A stretch of 37,491 nucleotides of DNA from Roseiarcus sp049509635 (lineage in GTDB: Bacteria; Pseudomonadota; Alphaproteobacteria; Rhizobiales; Beijerinckiaceae). Made by a program: the position numbers and the translations under genes. Shown here piece by piece: positions 1 through 7,649 of the stretch. Every line of letters begins with the position of its first letter. The first letter of the stretch is position 1. The notes below the pieces were generated by a model. The model had not been told where the DNA came from. It searched no databases and was given only the letters and a program-made list of their open reading frames with translations. The stretch is from the NCBI GenBank assembly GCA_049509635.1, contig JBEKZS010000024.1:1-37491 (forward strand), in the 5' to 3' direction.

Positions 1-380
1 TGCGCGAGATCGATCCGGCCGGGGAGCATGTCCGCCTGCAGATCGCCCGGCTCGACGCCTCGCTGCGGCTCGCCGCGCAGAGGGTCGAGGACGGCGACCT
101 CGCCGGGATCGACCGGCTGCTGCGCGTGCTCGATCGGCTCGACCGCTACCGCAACGCGGCGGCGGCGCCGCAGCCGTTCGACGAGGTCGCCGAAGGCGCC
201 GCCCTGTTCGACGCCAAGCTCGACGAACGCATCCGCCGGGCCGCCGAGGACAAGGCGCGGGCCGCCGCCGCGCGCGGGGCGCCCGACGCCGGCGCGCCGC
301 ATAGCCCCGCGCCGCAGAGCCCCGCGCCGGCTTCCTTTTGCCTGCAACCCTCTGATTTGCCTCGATCGGCCGAGAAATGA
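1..380 (+). CDS. C-terminal part of an unrecognised protein, 5' end outside window
   Basis: The frame is open from position 3 and stops at 378-380. The visible ~125 residues start with a charged, probably helical segment rich in Arg, Leu and Asp (R-L-D-A-S-L-R-L-A-A ... G-D-L-A-G-I-D-R-L-L), then an Ala/Arg-rich stretch and a Pro/Ala/Ser tail. The pattern of a short helix, a G-D-x-x-A-I-D-R-L-L turn and R-x-L/Y-R resembles the C-terminal region of some phage terminase small-subunit-like proteins; that is a weak inference from memory. The last 19 codons and the stop lie inside a repeat that recurs 154 bp downstream, so this C-terminus was probably rewritten by repeat insertion or duplication. 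Function is not assigned. Confidence 0.6.
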   Translation, partial: REIDPAGEHVRLQIARLDASLRLAAQRVEDGDLAGIDRLLRVLDRLDRYRNAAAAPQPFDEVAEGAALFDAKLDERIRRAAEDKARAAAARGAPDAGAPHSPAPQSPAPASFCLQPSDLPRSAEK

Positions 381-420
381 ATTTCCAGATATTTCCGCAC
401 CAAAAGGATTTCTCGGGCGA
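321..420 (+). repeat. Direct repeat copy A (~100 bp)
   Basis: First copy of a ~100-bp element repeated at 475-574, offset exactly 154 bp. Positions 361-401 are identical to 515-555 over 41 bases and the rest matches at roughly 90% until the last 20 bases, which diverge. It contains the partial palindrome tcggccga and an AT-richer block (gaatttccagatatttccg) that stands out from the GC-rich background. It overlaps the 3' end of the upstream gene and supplies its stop codon. A third, more diverged relative lies inverted at 14675-14752. The type is unknown; it may be a dispersed intergenic repeat or miniature element. Confidence 0.9.
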
Positions 421-474
421 TGAGGCTCGAGGCGCCGCCGCGCGCGGGCGCCTGACGGCGGCGGCCCCCAGACC

Positions 475-574
475 CCCGCGCCGGCTTCCTTTCGACTGCA
501 ACCCTCTGATTCGTCTCGATCGGCCGAGAAATGAATTTCCAGATATTTCCGCACCGAAAGGGCTGGTCGGGCGA
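475..574 (+). repeat. Direct repeat copy B (~100 bp)
   Basis: Second copy of the element at 321-420. It starts with the same cccgcgccggcttcctt block and shares the 41-base identical core at 515-555. The 54 bp between the copies (421-474) are GC-rich, with no recognised feature. Confidence 0.9.
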
Positions 575-717
575 GGCGGCCGGCGGCCCCTGTTCAGGCT
601 GGCGCGAACGCCCGGGAAGGGAACATGCGCGCCATGATGCTGTTCAGCGGCCCAGCCCACGACGGCTTCGAGGGCGTGGATCTCGTCGGTGGCCGATTTC
701 CGCATCCGCGGCATTGC
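575..717. other. Gene-free spacer between repeat B and tRNA-Ser
   Basis: With the repeats, 381-717 forms a ~340-bp stretch without a believable gene. Downstream of the tRNA (below 718, reading the minus strand) I see no clear hairpin with a T-run. Confidence 0.5.
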
Positions 718-807
718 TGGCGGAGAGGGAGGGATTTGAACCCCCGATACGGTTGCCCGTATGCCGCATTTCGAGTGCGGTGCATTCGACCACTCTGCCA
801 CCTCTCC
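718..807 (-). tRNA. tRNA-Ser (anticodon CGA)
   Basis: Read on the minus strand, the 90-nt sequence folds as a class II tRNA. The 7-bp acceptor stem pairs 801-807 (GGAGAGG) with 722-728 (CCTCTCC), the discriminator G is at 721 and CCA is encoded at 718-720. The T arm contains GGTTCAAATCC. The anticodon stem CCGCA/TGCGG closes the loop CTCGAAA, putting anticodon CGA at 771-773. A long variable arm (tacgggcaaccgta) is typical of tRNA-Ser. It reads serine UCG codons. Confidence 0.97.
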
Positions 808-906
808 GGCGTCATCCGAACCCCTGAAATCGGGCTCTGGCCGGCGCGGCGATTAACATGGCGGGCGCAGCCGCACAAGCCGCTTCCCGGCGCGGCGCCG
901 GCCTGC

Positions 907-1491
907 TCACCAGCGCTCGAACGCACGCCGGACCTGGCCCAGAAACCCTCGCCGACGCTCGGGCGTCGTGTGGTTCATGTCGTAATGGGCGAGATAGTCG
1001 CAGCGCGCCCGCCGATCGATCAGCGCGCGCAGCGAGCGCTTGACGACGCGGCGCGGCGGATCGCCCATCAGAATCGTGCGCCAGCGCGAGCCGCCATAGG
1101 TGCACACCGCCGCCAGCCGCTTCACCCCGCGCAGGGTCGGCGTGTAGCCGCCGTCGGGGCCGAGTTCGAAACTGACGCCGGGCAGGAACACCTTGTCGAC
1201 GAAGCCCTTCAGGATCGCCGGAAAGCCGTAGTTCCAGACGGGGAAGACGAGCACGAGCGCCTCGGCGGCGAGCAGCCGTTCGACATAGGGCGCGACGCCG
1301 GCGCGATTGGCGCTGGGATCGTGGTAGGCGATCCGCTCCTGCCGGCTCATCACCGGGTCGAAGCCCTCGCCATTGAGGTCGCAGTCGTCGACCCCATGGC
1401 CGCGCCCGCGCAGGGTCGCCAGCACCTCGCCGTGCAGCGCCGAGCAAAAGCTCGTCTCGACCGGATGAGCATAGAGCACGAGAACGCGCAC
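907..1491 (-). CDS. Flavodoxin-fold NAD(P)H:quinone reductase family protein
   Basis: The protein has 194 residues, typical of the NQO/MdaB/KefF-like family (Flavodoxin_2). The N-terminus MRVLVLYAHP is the first beta strand and phosphate-binding loop for flavin, and residues ~83-105 (FPVWNYGFPAILKGFVDKVF) match the family segment around the isoalloxazine site. Such enzymes use NAD(P)H to reduce quinones or free flavins in the cytosol. It is the last gene of a six-gene leftward operon, starting 3 nt after the stop of the FAD oxidoreductase. It may therefore recycle an electron acceptor or provide reduced flavin to that pathway (inference). Substrate is unknown. Confidence 0.88.
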   Translation of the reverse strand: MRVLVLYAHPVETSFCSALHGEVLATLRGRGHGVDDCDLNGEGFDPVMSRQERIAYHDPSANRAGVAPYVERLLAAEALVLVFPVWNYGFPAILKGFVDKVFLPGVSFELGPDGGYTPTLRGVKRLAAVCTYGGSRWRTILMGDPPRRVVKRSLRALIDRRARCDYLAHYDMNHTTPERRRGFLGQVRRAFERW

Positions 1492-1494
1492 CGG

Positions 1495-2925
1495 TCAGCC
1501 TCCCGCGGCGCGCGCGCGCTCCTCCAGCCCGGGAAACAGGAAGTTGCGCCCCGCGCGATAGTCGAAATCGGGATCGGCCCAGGCGATCATCTTGCCGGGA
1601 TTGAGCAGGCCGAGCGGGTCGGCCTCCTTCTTGAAGGCCAGTTGCAGCGAATCGGTCTGCTTCATGCCGCCTTCCTCGAGCGTGTAGCGGTGGGGATCGA
1701 ACACCGGCGCCCCCATCGCTTCATGGATCGCGATGATTTCGGCGAGCCGCTCCGGCGTCGTGAAGCGGACGAGCGGCAGGCCGAAACAGGTGACCTTGCC
1801 GTTGAAGCGCACGAATTCGAGATGGCCCGTCACCTCCTCGCCGAAACGAGCGTGGATGCGGGCGACGGTCGCGAGCTGGTCGGGGAACGGATAGAGCGTC
1901 TGCAGGTAGGTGATCGCGGGGTCGACGCGCAGGCCGCGCAGGGTCGTGTGGTTCCAGGTCAGTTCGTAGTTCGGCGGCAGGCCCTTGCGCGCCTCGGGGG
2001 TCGCGAGCGAGGCGTCGAAGAGGATCCCGGCCGCCTTGTAGCGGCGGGTGAAGGCGCGCATCGCGTCGAGCGAGTGCTCTGCGACCATCACGATCACGAC
2101 GCTCTGTCCGCGCGCGATCAGATGGCGGTGGCGGAGGAAATAGTCATGCGCCGCCGGACTGGCGACGACCGCGATCTCCTTGGTCAGCAGGCCGTCCTCC
2201 TCGCCGAGCGCATTGGCGTAGGCGCTCGCCGCCGCGAAGGAATCGAAGCCGAGCATGACGTCGACCCAGTCATAGGCGGCGGTCAGCGGCATCTCGACTT
2301 CGGCGATGATCCCGTTGGTGCCGTACGCATGCGCGGCCTTGTGCAGATCCTCACCGGTCAGTTCGAGCGCGCGCGGCGAGGCCTCCATCGTGAGCACGCG
2401 CAGGCGCAGGATGTTGCCGAAATCGCGCAGGCCGCCCCAGTTGATCGAGCCGACGCCGCCCGATCCGCCTGCGATGAAGCCGCCGATCGAGGCGGTCGCA
2501 TAGGTCGAGGGATGCATGCGGAGCTCCTGGCCGCCCGGCCGGATCTGCCGGTCGAGATCGGCGATGATCGCGCCGGGCTCGCAGACGAGCCGGCCGGGAG
2601 CGATCGCCTTCACCTTGTCCATCCCGGCCAGGCTCAGCACGATCCCGCCGGCCAGCGGCATGGCCTGGCCGTAATTGCCGGTGCCGGTCCCGCGCGGCGT
2701 CACCGGGATTTGCAGGCGATAGGCCGCCGCCAGCACGGCGACGACCTCCGCCTCGCTGCGCGGCGACACGATGAGATCGGCGGTGACCGAATCGAGTTCG
2801 CGCTTGAGGATCGGCGAATACCAGTAGAAGTCGCGGCTCTTCTGGCGCACGAGAATCGGATTGTCCTCGCACGGGATCGCCCCGATCGCCGAGCGGAACG
2901 CGCCTATGTCGTAGACCTGCTTCAT
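1495..2925 (-). CDS. FAD-binding (PCMH-type) oxidoreductase, GlcD/D-lactate dehydrogenase-like
   Basis: The protein has 476 residues. Residues ~45-225 form a PCMH FAD-binding domain: VSPRSEAEVVAVLAAAYR, then PRGTGTGNYGQ for pyrophosphate binding, then a Gly/Ser-rich IGGFIAGGSGGVGS loop. The C-terminal half ends with the family's D-P-L-G-L-L-N-P-G-K-M motif. The family oxidises 2-hydroxy acids and related alcohols or amines. No signal peptide or Fe-S cluster motif is visible, so a cytosolic flavoenzyme is likely. The start at 2925 follows the CodA-like gene by 27 nt in the same operon, suggesting it acts on a downstream product of that pathway (inference). The substrate cannot be read from the sequence. 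Confidence 0.88.
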   Translation of the reverse strand: MKQVYDIGAFRSAIGAIPCEDNPILVRQKSRDFYWYSPILKRELDSVTADLIVSPRSEAEVVAVLAAAYRLQIPVTPRGTGTGNYGQAMPLAGGIVLSLAGMDKVKAIAPGRLVCEPGAIIADLDRQIRPGGQELRMHPSTYATASIGGFIAGGSGGVGSINWGGLRDFGNILRLRVLTMEASPRALELTGEDLHKAAHAYGTNGIIAEVEMPLTAAYDWVDVMLGFDSFAAASAYANALGEEDGLLTKEIAVVASPAAHDYFLRHRHLIARGQSVVIVMVAEHSLDAMRAFTRRYKAAGILFDASLATPEARKGLPPNYELTWNHTTLRGLRVDPAITYLQTLYPFPDQLATVARIHARFGEEVTGHLEFVRFNGKVTCFGLPLVRFTTPERLAEIIAIHEAMGAPVFDPHRYTLEEGGMKQTDSLQLAFKKEADPLGLLNPGKMIAWADPDFDYRAGRNFLFPGLEERARAAGG

Positions 2926-2952
2926 CGCTCGGGGTCCATCGTTGGGATTGGG

Positions 2953-4287
2953 CTACACGGCGAGCCCGTCGAGCCGATCGAGCTCGGCGTAGTCCGGCGG
3001 CGTCGCCGTGATCGGCGCGCCCGCGCGCAGCACGGTGCGGTCCGGCTGCGCGCGCGCGAACAGCTCGCTGAACGAGCGCGCGCGGGTGAGGATCAGGTCG
3101 GCGGAGGCGCCGACGCGCAGCGCGCCGGCCTCGATCCCGAGCGCCTTGGCCGGGGCGGTGAACAGCGCCGGCGCCCAGGGCTCGGCGGGGTGGTCGAGAT
3201 GGAGGATGCGCGCGCCCTCGCGCCAGACCTCGATCATGTCGAGATCGCCATAGGCGTAGAAGGAGTCGCGGGTGTTGTCGCTGGCGATCATGGTGCTGAC
3301 GCCCGCCGCCTTCAATTCGTGCAGCGCGGTGACGCCGCGCCAGCGCGGCGTGCCGCCGCCGATCCGGCGGTCCTGCAGATAGAGGTTGCACATCGGCAGC
3401 GAAACGACGTTGAGGCCGGCGCGGGCGACCAGATCGACCGTCCGCTTGGCGTGCTCGTCGCCCTGCCGGCTCAGCGAGCAGCAATGGCCGACCAGAATCC
3501 GGCCGGCGAAACGATGGTCGAGGGCGGCCTCGGCGACGACGCCGAGCGACACCGCCGCCGGGTCGGCGGTCTCGTCGACGTGGAAGTCGAGGTCCCAGCC
3601 CTTGCGCGCGGCGAGCGCGAACAGAATGTCGACCGCCTCGCCAAGCCGCGGGATCATGTAGGTGACGGCGCCGAGCACGCCCGAACCATGGGCGTCGACC
3701 ATGGCCTCGACGCCGCGCATGTGCGCCTCGTCGAACACGTGGTCGACGCCGAACAGCGGCGAGGCCTGCAGATCGATCCGGTCCCGCCAGCGCGCGCGCG
3801 CTTCGGCGAAGACCGGCCAGCTGGTCGCGGTCTGCGCGCCGACGCTGTCGATATGGGTGCGGATCGCGCCGGTCCCGTGCGCATAGGCGCAACGCAGCGC
3901 GAAATCCATCCGCGCGGCGACGTCGGCCGCGCTCCAGTTGGCCGCGCGATCGGCGCCGACTGCGTCGATGGCGCTGGCGAAGGTTCCGTCCGGGTTTGGC
4001 GCGCGCGGCCAGATATGGCCCTTGTCGAGATGGGTGTGCGCATCGACGAACCGCGGCAGGACGATGGCGCCGCCGAGCGCGAGGCGCGGCGCGTCCGCGG
4101 CCCAGGCGCCCGGGCCGGCGCCGGCCGGCGCGACCGCCCCGATCCGCCCGTCCTCGATCAGCAGATCGATGCGCGCCAGGCCGTCGCCATCGACCTCGCC
4201 CGCCCGGGCCGCCAGCAGCGAGCGCGGAACCCGCGCGTCCGCGATCACGTAGCGCGGGGCGCCCGCGATCGCGTAGGCGCGGCTCAT
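2953..4287 (-). CDS. CodA-like amidohydrolase / putative heterocycle deaminase
   Basis: This 444-residue amidohydrolase aligns by eye along most of its length with E. coli cytosine deaminase CodA. The metal-site residues fit that family in identity and spacing: H84-x-H86, H236 and E239 (HVDE), H268 and D337. The segments NLYLQDRR and GVTALHELKAAGV also match CodA blocks. However, the positions equivalent to the CodA substrate residues Gln156 and Asp314 appear changed: the F-P-Q-E-G block reads S-P-L-F-G and the D-D pair reads D337-N338. I therefore expect the metal-dependent deaminase chemistry to be kept with a substrate other than cytosine. The upstream permease ends 1 nt before this start. 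The leucine/arginine-rich tail is normal for the family. Confidence 0.85.
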   Translation of the reverse strand: MSRAYAIAGAPRYVIADARVPRSLLAARAGEVDGDGLARIDLLIEDGRIGAVAPAGAGPGAWAADAPRLALGGAIVLPRFVDAHTHLDKGHIWPRAPNPDGTFASAIDAVGADRAANWSAADVAARMDFALRCAYAHGTGAIRTHIDSVGAQTATSWPVFAEARARWRDRIDLQASPLFGVDHVFDEAHMRGVEAMVDAHGSGVLGAVTYMIPRLGEAVDILFALAARKGWDLDFHVDETADPAAVSLGVVAEAALDHRFAGRILVGHCCSLSRQGDEHAKRTVDLVARAGLNVVSLPMCNLYLQDRRIGGGTPRWRGVTALHELKAAGVSTMIASDNTRDSFYAYGDLDMIEVWREGARILHLDHPAEPWAPALFTAPAKALGIEAGALRVGASADLILTRARSFSELFARAQPDRTVLRAGAPITATPPDYAELDRLDGLAV

Positions 4288-4288
4288 T

Positions 4289-5080
4289 TCATCGCTCGCG
4301 GCCGCGTGCGCTGTCGTGCCAGCGGCGCAGCAGAAGGTACGAGAAGGCGGTCAGGAACAGATAGATCAGGATCCCCGCGACGGAAATCAGCAGCAGCGCG
4401 GCGAACATGCGCGGTATGTTGAGGCGGAAGCCGGATTCGACGATCCGATAGGCGAGACCGGCGCCCTTGCCGGCCGAGCCCGCGGCGATTTCCGCCACGA
4501 TGGCCCCGATCAGCGCGAGTCCGCCGCCGATGCGCAGGCCGCCGAGGAAATAGGGCAGGGCGGATGGCGCGCGCAGCCAGATCAACTGCTGCCAGCGCGA
4601 AGCGCCGTAGAGCTGGAACAGGTCGAGCAGATTGTGATCGGCCGAGGCGAGGCCGAGCGCGGTATTGGACAGGACGGGAAAGAACGCGACCAGAAAGGCG
4701 CAGACCAGCACGGCGGTGCTGGCGCTGAGATAGATCAGCAGCAGCGGCGCGATCGCGATCACCGGCGTGACCTGCATGACGACCGCGAAGGGGAAGAACG
4801 CGCGTTCGATGATGCGCGACTGGGCGAACAGCATCGCGAGCGCGACGCCGCCGACGATTGCGGCCGCCAGCGCCTCGAAGGTGATGCCGAGCGTCACCAG
4901 CAGCGAGCCGTAGAGCGTCCACCAGTCCTTGTGGAGGGTCTCGAGAATGAGGCTCGGCGACGGCAGGATGTAGGGCGGGACGGCCTTCCACCAGACGATC
5001 AACTCCCAGGCCAGCAATGCGATGACGAGCGCGAGGGTCGGCAGCAAATTCTCGATGATCTTCTGGCGGTTCACGCGCAT
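4289..5080 (-). CDS. ABC transporter permease, SsuC/TauC type
   Basis: This 263-residue membrane protein has about six hydrophobic segments (first at ~14-32, others near 65-85, 95-120, 125-145, 180-205 and 225-250). The cytoplasmic EAA loop is present at ~160-195 (LYGASRWQQLIWLRAPSALP ... G-L-R-I). This is the permease class of sulfonate/taurine and NMT1/THI5-type importers, in which two copies form the inner-membrane pore. It lies between its ATPase (7 nt upstream) and the CodA-like gene (1 nt downstream), so it belongs to an uptake system for that enzyme's substrate. Confidence 0.93.
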   Translation of the reverse strand: MRVNRQKIIENLLPTLALVIALLAWELIVWWKAVPPYILPSPSLILETLHKDWWTLYGSLLVTLGITFEALAAAIVGGVALAMLFAQSRIIERAFFPFAVVMQVTPVIAIAPLLLIYLSASTAVLVCAFLVAFFPVLSNTALGLASADHNLLDLFQLYGASRWQQLIWLRAPSALPYFLGGLRIGGGLALIGAIVAEIAAGSAGKGAGLAYRIVESGFRLNIPRMFAALLLISVAGILIYLFLTAFSYLLLRRWHDSARGRER

Positions 5081-5087
5081 GGCCTCC

Positions 5088-5915
5088 CTAGGCTGTCAGC
5101 GCGGGGCGCGGCTTGGACTCCATCGCCCCGTGAAGCGCCACCGAGGTCTCCCGGCAGCGATCGGCGTAGAAGGCGCACAGCCGGAACTCGTCGGCGCGGG
5201 GCAGGGCGGAATTGACCGGGATGTCGGCGACCACGCGTCCCGGCCGCGCCGCCATCACGACGATCCGGGTCGACAACGCGACGCTCTCGTAGACCGAATG
5301 GGTCACGAACACGACTGTCGCGCCGAGCGCGCATTTGAGCGCGATGAGATCGTCGTTGAGCTTGGTGCGCGTGATCTCGTCGAGCGCGGCAAAGGGTTCG
5401 TCCATCAGCAGCAGCGCCGGCCGGGTGACCAGCGCGCGCGCGATCGAGACCCGCATCTTCATGCCGCCCGAGAGTTCGCGCGGATAGGCGTTGGCGAAGC
5501 CGGCGAGGCCGACGCGTTCGAGCGCCTCTTCGATGCGGGCCTTCGCCTCCTGGCGCGAGACGCCGCGAAAGCGCAACGGCAGCCAGACGTTCGAGAACAC
5601 CGTGCTCCATGGCATCAGCGTCGGATCCTGGAACACGAACCCCAGCTCGGGCCGACCGTCGCGCCACTCGATGGCGCCGCGCGTGGGCGCGGACAGTCCC
5701 GCCAGCATCCGAAGCACCGTCGACTTGCCGCATCCCGACGGTCCGAGCAGCGACAGGAATTCGCCCTCGCGCACGTCGAGGTCGAGCCCTGCGACCGCGA
5801 CGACGCTGTTGCCGAACACCTTGTGGACGCCGCGCAGGGTCGCCAAAACGGGCGACGCCGCGCCCGCGTCGGGCGAACCCAAAGGCGGCGAGGCGGATTC
5901 GGCTAGCGAAGACAT
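5088..5915 (-). CDS. ABC transporter ATP-binding protein, SsuB/TauB type
   Basis: Starting at 5915 gives 275 residues. This ATG is preceded by a gaggaagagggg ribosome site, while the longer frame to 6038 adds a low-complexity Pro/Ala stretch. Visible motifs are Walker A GPSGCGKST (58-66), Q-loop Q96, the signature LSGGM (148-152), Walker B LLLMDEP (168-174) and switch His206. It energises import across the inner membrane with the neighbouring permease and binding protein. The ~180-nt gap to the binding-protein gene is larger than the other gaps in this operon and could allow lower expression of the membrane parts; no clear hairpin was found in it. Confidence 0.93.
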   Translation of the reverse strand: MSSLAESASPPLGSPDAGAASPVLATLRGVHKVFGNSVVAVAGLDLDVREGEFLSLLGPSGCGKSTVLRMLAGLSAPTRGAIEWRDGRPELGFVFQDPTLMPWSTVFSNVWLPLRFRGVSRQEAKARIEEALERVGLAGFANAYPRELSGGMKMRVSIARALVTRPALLLMDEPFAALDEITRTKLNDDLIALKCALGATVVFVTHSVYESVALSTRIVVMAARPGRVVADIPVNSALPRADEFRLCAFYADRCRETSVALHGAMESKPRPALTA

Positions 5916-6095
5916 CGAACGGTTCCCCTCTTCCTCGGGCGCGGGAGGCGGGGCCCGCGCGGTCTGGCCGGGCGAAGCGGCCGGCGCGCCGTCCGCATCC
6001 GCCGCCCATGATATGGGGATGAGAACACGCGGCCCCAACCCGCTCGCGCGATCGGGCGCGGGGCGCTCCGCGGCGGCGCTCTCAACGGCGAGCCG

Positions 6096-7091
6096 TCACT
6101 TGGGCCGAAGCTCGAGCCCGACGCCCTTGTCGACGAATTTCAGCGTATAGGCCTTCTTGTAGTCGATGCCGGCCTTGAGGACGCCAGCCTTCACCATCCG
6201 GTCGAAGAAGTCCTTCATCCGCGCGTCCGTCATCGCCCCGATGCCGAGTTTGAGGGTGTCGCCGGAATCGACGATGCCGTATTCCTTCAGCTTGGCGATG
6301 GAAAACGCGATCTGCTCGTCGGAAATGTCGGGATTGTCCTTCTTGATCGCGGCATTGGCCTTGGCGTTGTCGGCGTAGAGATAGTGGTACCAGCCGATCG
6401 TCGAGGCGTCGACGAAGCGCTGCACGAGGTCGGGGTTCTTTTCGACGAGGTCGGTTCGCGTCTCGATCGTCGTCGCATAGGTCGAATAGCCCTGGTCGGC
6501 GAGCAGGAATATGTTCGGCTTGAAGCCGCCGTCCTTCTCGACGGCGTAGGGTTCTGAGGTCAGATAACCCTGCTGAATCGAATCCTTGTCGGCGATGAAC
6601 GGCGCGGCGTTGAACGTGTACGGCTTGACGTTCTCCTCCTTGAAGCCGTACGCCGATTCCATCCACAGATAGAACGAGGTGAGCCCCTCCTTGCCGACGA
6701 AGGCGGTCGCCCTGGGCAGGTCGGTCCATTTGTCGAGGCCGACGCCCGGATGCGACATGATGATCTGCGGGTCCTTCTGGAAATGCCCGGCCACGACGAT
6801 GGTCGGGATGTTCTGCTCGACGGAGTTGAAGGACTGCAGCATGTTGCCGCCCATGTAGAATTCGATCTTGCCGCTCGCCAGCAGCAGGCGGTTGTTGGCC
6901 TGCGGGCCGCCCGGCAGGATCGTCACGTCGAGCCCGTATTTCGCGTAGGTGCCATCGACGACCGCCTGATAATAGCCGCCATGCTCGGCCTCGGCGAGCC
7001 AGTTGGTGCCAAAGGTCACCTTGTCGAGCGCGAGCGCGGGACCCGCGAGCGCGACTGCGCCGGCAAGGCCGGCCCAAACGATTGAGCGCAT
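6096..7091 (-). CDS. ABC transporter substrate-binding protein, NMT1/THI5 family
   Basis: The start at 7091 gives 331 residues with a signal peptide (MRSIVWAGLAGAVALAGPALA, cleavage near residue 21) and a GGAGAAGAG ribosome site. The mature part has family blocks: T-F-G-T-N-W-L-A-E-A-E-H-G-G-Y-Y near its start, then G-P-Q-A-N-N, and a central D-S-I-Q-Q-G-Y-L-T-S-E-P segment. Characterised relatives bind thiamine pyrimidine precursors, riboflavin or other small heterocycles in the periplasm. It is first in the leftward operon and lies behind the sigma-54-like element at 7141-7156. The ligand is unknown. Confidence 0.92.
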   Translation of the reverse strand: MRSIVWAGLAGAVALAGPALALDKVTFGTNWLAEAEHGGYYQAVVDGTYAKYGLDVTILPGGPQANNRLLLASGKIEFYMGGNMLQSFNSVEQNIPTIVVAGHFQKDPQIIMSHPGVGLDKWTDLPRATAFVGKEGLTSFYLWMESAYGFKEENVKPYTFNAAPFIADKDSIQQGYLTSEPYAVEKDGGFKPNIFLLADQGYSTYATTIETRTDLVEKNPDLVQRFVDASTIGWYHYLYADNAKANAAIKKDNPDISDEQIAFSIAKLKEYGIVDSGDTLKLGIGAMTDARMKDFFDRMVKAGVLKAGIDYKKAYTLKFVDKGVGLELRPK

Positions 7092-7140
7092 GAATCTCTT
7101 CTCCGAGGCTCGGGCGGATGAAGCCCTGCGGCCCTGTTGT

Positions 7141-7156
7141 AGCAAGTCGCGCGCCA
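7141..7156 (-). promoter_or_regulatory. Candidate sigma-54 (RpoN) -24/-12 promoter
   Basis: The minus strand reads TGGCGCGCGACTTGCT. Against the sigma-54 consensus TGGCACG-N4-TTGCW it has one mismatch, with the GG and GC doublets exactly 10 nt apart. Transcription would start near 7130, about 40 nt upstream of the binding-protein ATG at 7091. RpoN promoters often serve nitrogen-source uptake genes, which suits this operon. Assigned by eye. Confidence 0.6.
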
Positions 7157-7164
7157 TTGTCGAC

Positions 7165-7185
7165 CTTGCCTCGATGGCGGGCAAG
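7165..7185. promoter_or_regulatory. Perfect 6-9-6 dyad in divergent promoter region
   Basis: CTTGCC (7165-7170) and GGCAAG (7180-7185) are perfect inverted repeats separated by 9 bp. The dyad lies between the candidate sigma-54 element and the RidA-family start at 7231, so a regulator bound here could affect both transcription units. It does not match the NtrC consensus I know. The protein that binds is unknown and no dedicated regulator gene lies in the locus. Confidence 0.4.
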
Positions 7186-7230
7186 CGCTAGCCAAGGCTG
7201 CAACGCCGCCACCGCCGGAAGGCTCTCCGC

Positions 7231-7617
7231 ATGCGCCGCCTGACCCCCGACAGCATCCATCCGCCGTTCGCCCGCTACGCCCACGGCGTCGAGGCGCCGG
7301 CGGGCAGCCGGCTGGTGTTTTGCTCGGGCCAGCTCGGGATCGGCAGGGACGGCGCGATAGCCGAGGGCGTCGAGGCGCAAGCGCGCCTGTGTTTTCGGGC
7401 GATCGTCGCCATTCTCGGCGAGGCGGGGCTGACCCTGGCCGATCTCGTGCGCGTCAACGCCTATGTCGTCGGCGCCGAACATTTGGCCGGCTACATGAAG
7501 GTGCGGGATGAATTCATAGGCAATCCGCCGCCGGCCTCGACGCTGATGGTCGTCCACGGCTTTGCGCGGCCCGAATTCTTGGTCGAGGTCGAGGCGGTCG
7601 CCGCGCGGGCGCCGTGA
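7231..7617 (+). CDS. RidA/YjgF-family protein lacking the canonical arginine
   Basis: The protein has 128 residues, the usual Rid-family length. It has the family layout: F-C-S-G-Q-L-G-I, then a central helix (A-Q-A-R-L-C-F-R-A-I), then D-L-V-R-V-N-A-Y-V and the closing E-V-E-A-V-A-A-R. Archetypal RidA hydrolyses reactive enamine/imine intermediates using an Arg (E. coli Arg105) in a P-A-R-S motif; here it reads P-A-S-T, so that Arg appears absent. Rid paralogues without it usually serve in specific catabolic pathways and need not be imine deaminases. It heads the rightward half of the locus, 32 nt before the creatininase-family gene. Confidence 0.88.
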   Translation: MRRLTPDSIHPPFARYAHGVEAPAGSRLVFCSGQLGIGRDGAIAEGVEAQARLCFRAIVAILGEAGLTLADLVRVNAYVVGAEHLAGYMKVRDEFIGNPPPASTLMVVHGFARPEFLVEVEAVAARAP

Positions 7618-7649
7618 CCCGACGGGGACGACGAGCGAGAGGAAGCTTC

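Noticed and set aside
718..807. Attachment-site duplication of the tRNA 3' end
   Set aside because: No second copy of the tRNA 3' sequence was found in the window.
625..4422. 1265-codon open frame on the plus strand
   Set aside because: It runs antisense to three clear genes, is rich in Arg/Ala/Gly with no domains, and is what high GC content produces opposite real genes.
5916..6038. Longer start for the SsuB-type ATPase
   Set aside because: The extra 41 residues are Pro/Ala-rich and the internal ATG has a strong ribosome site.
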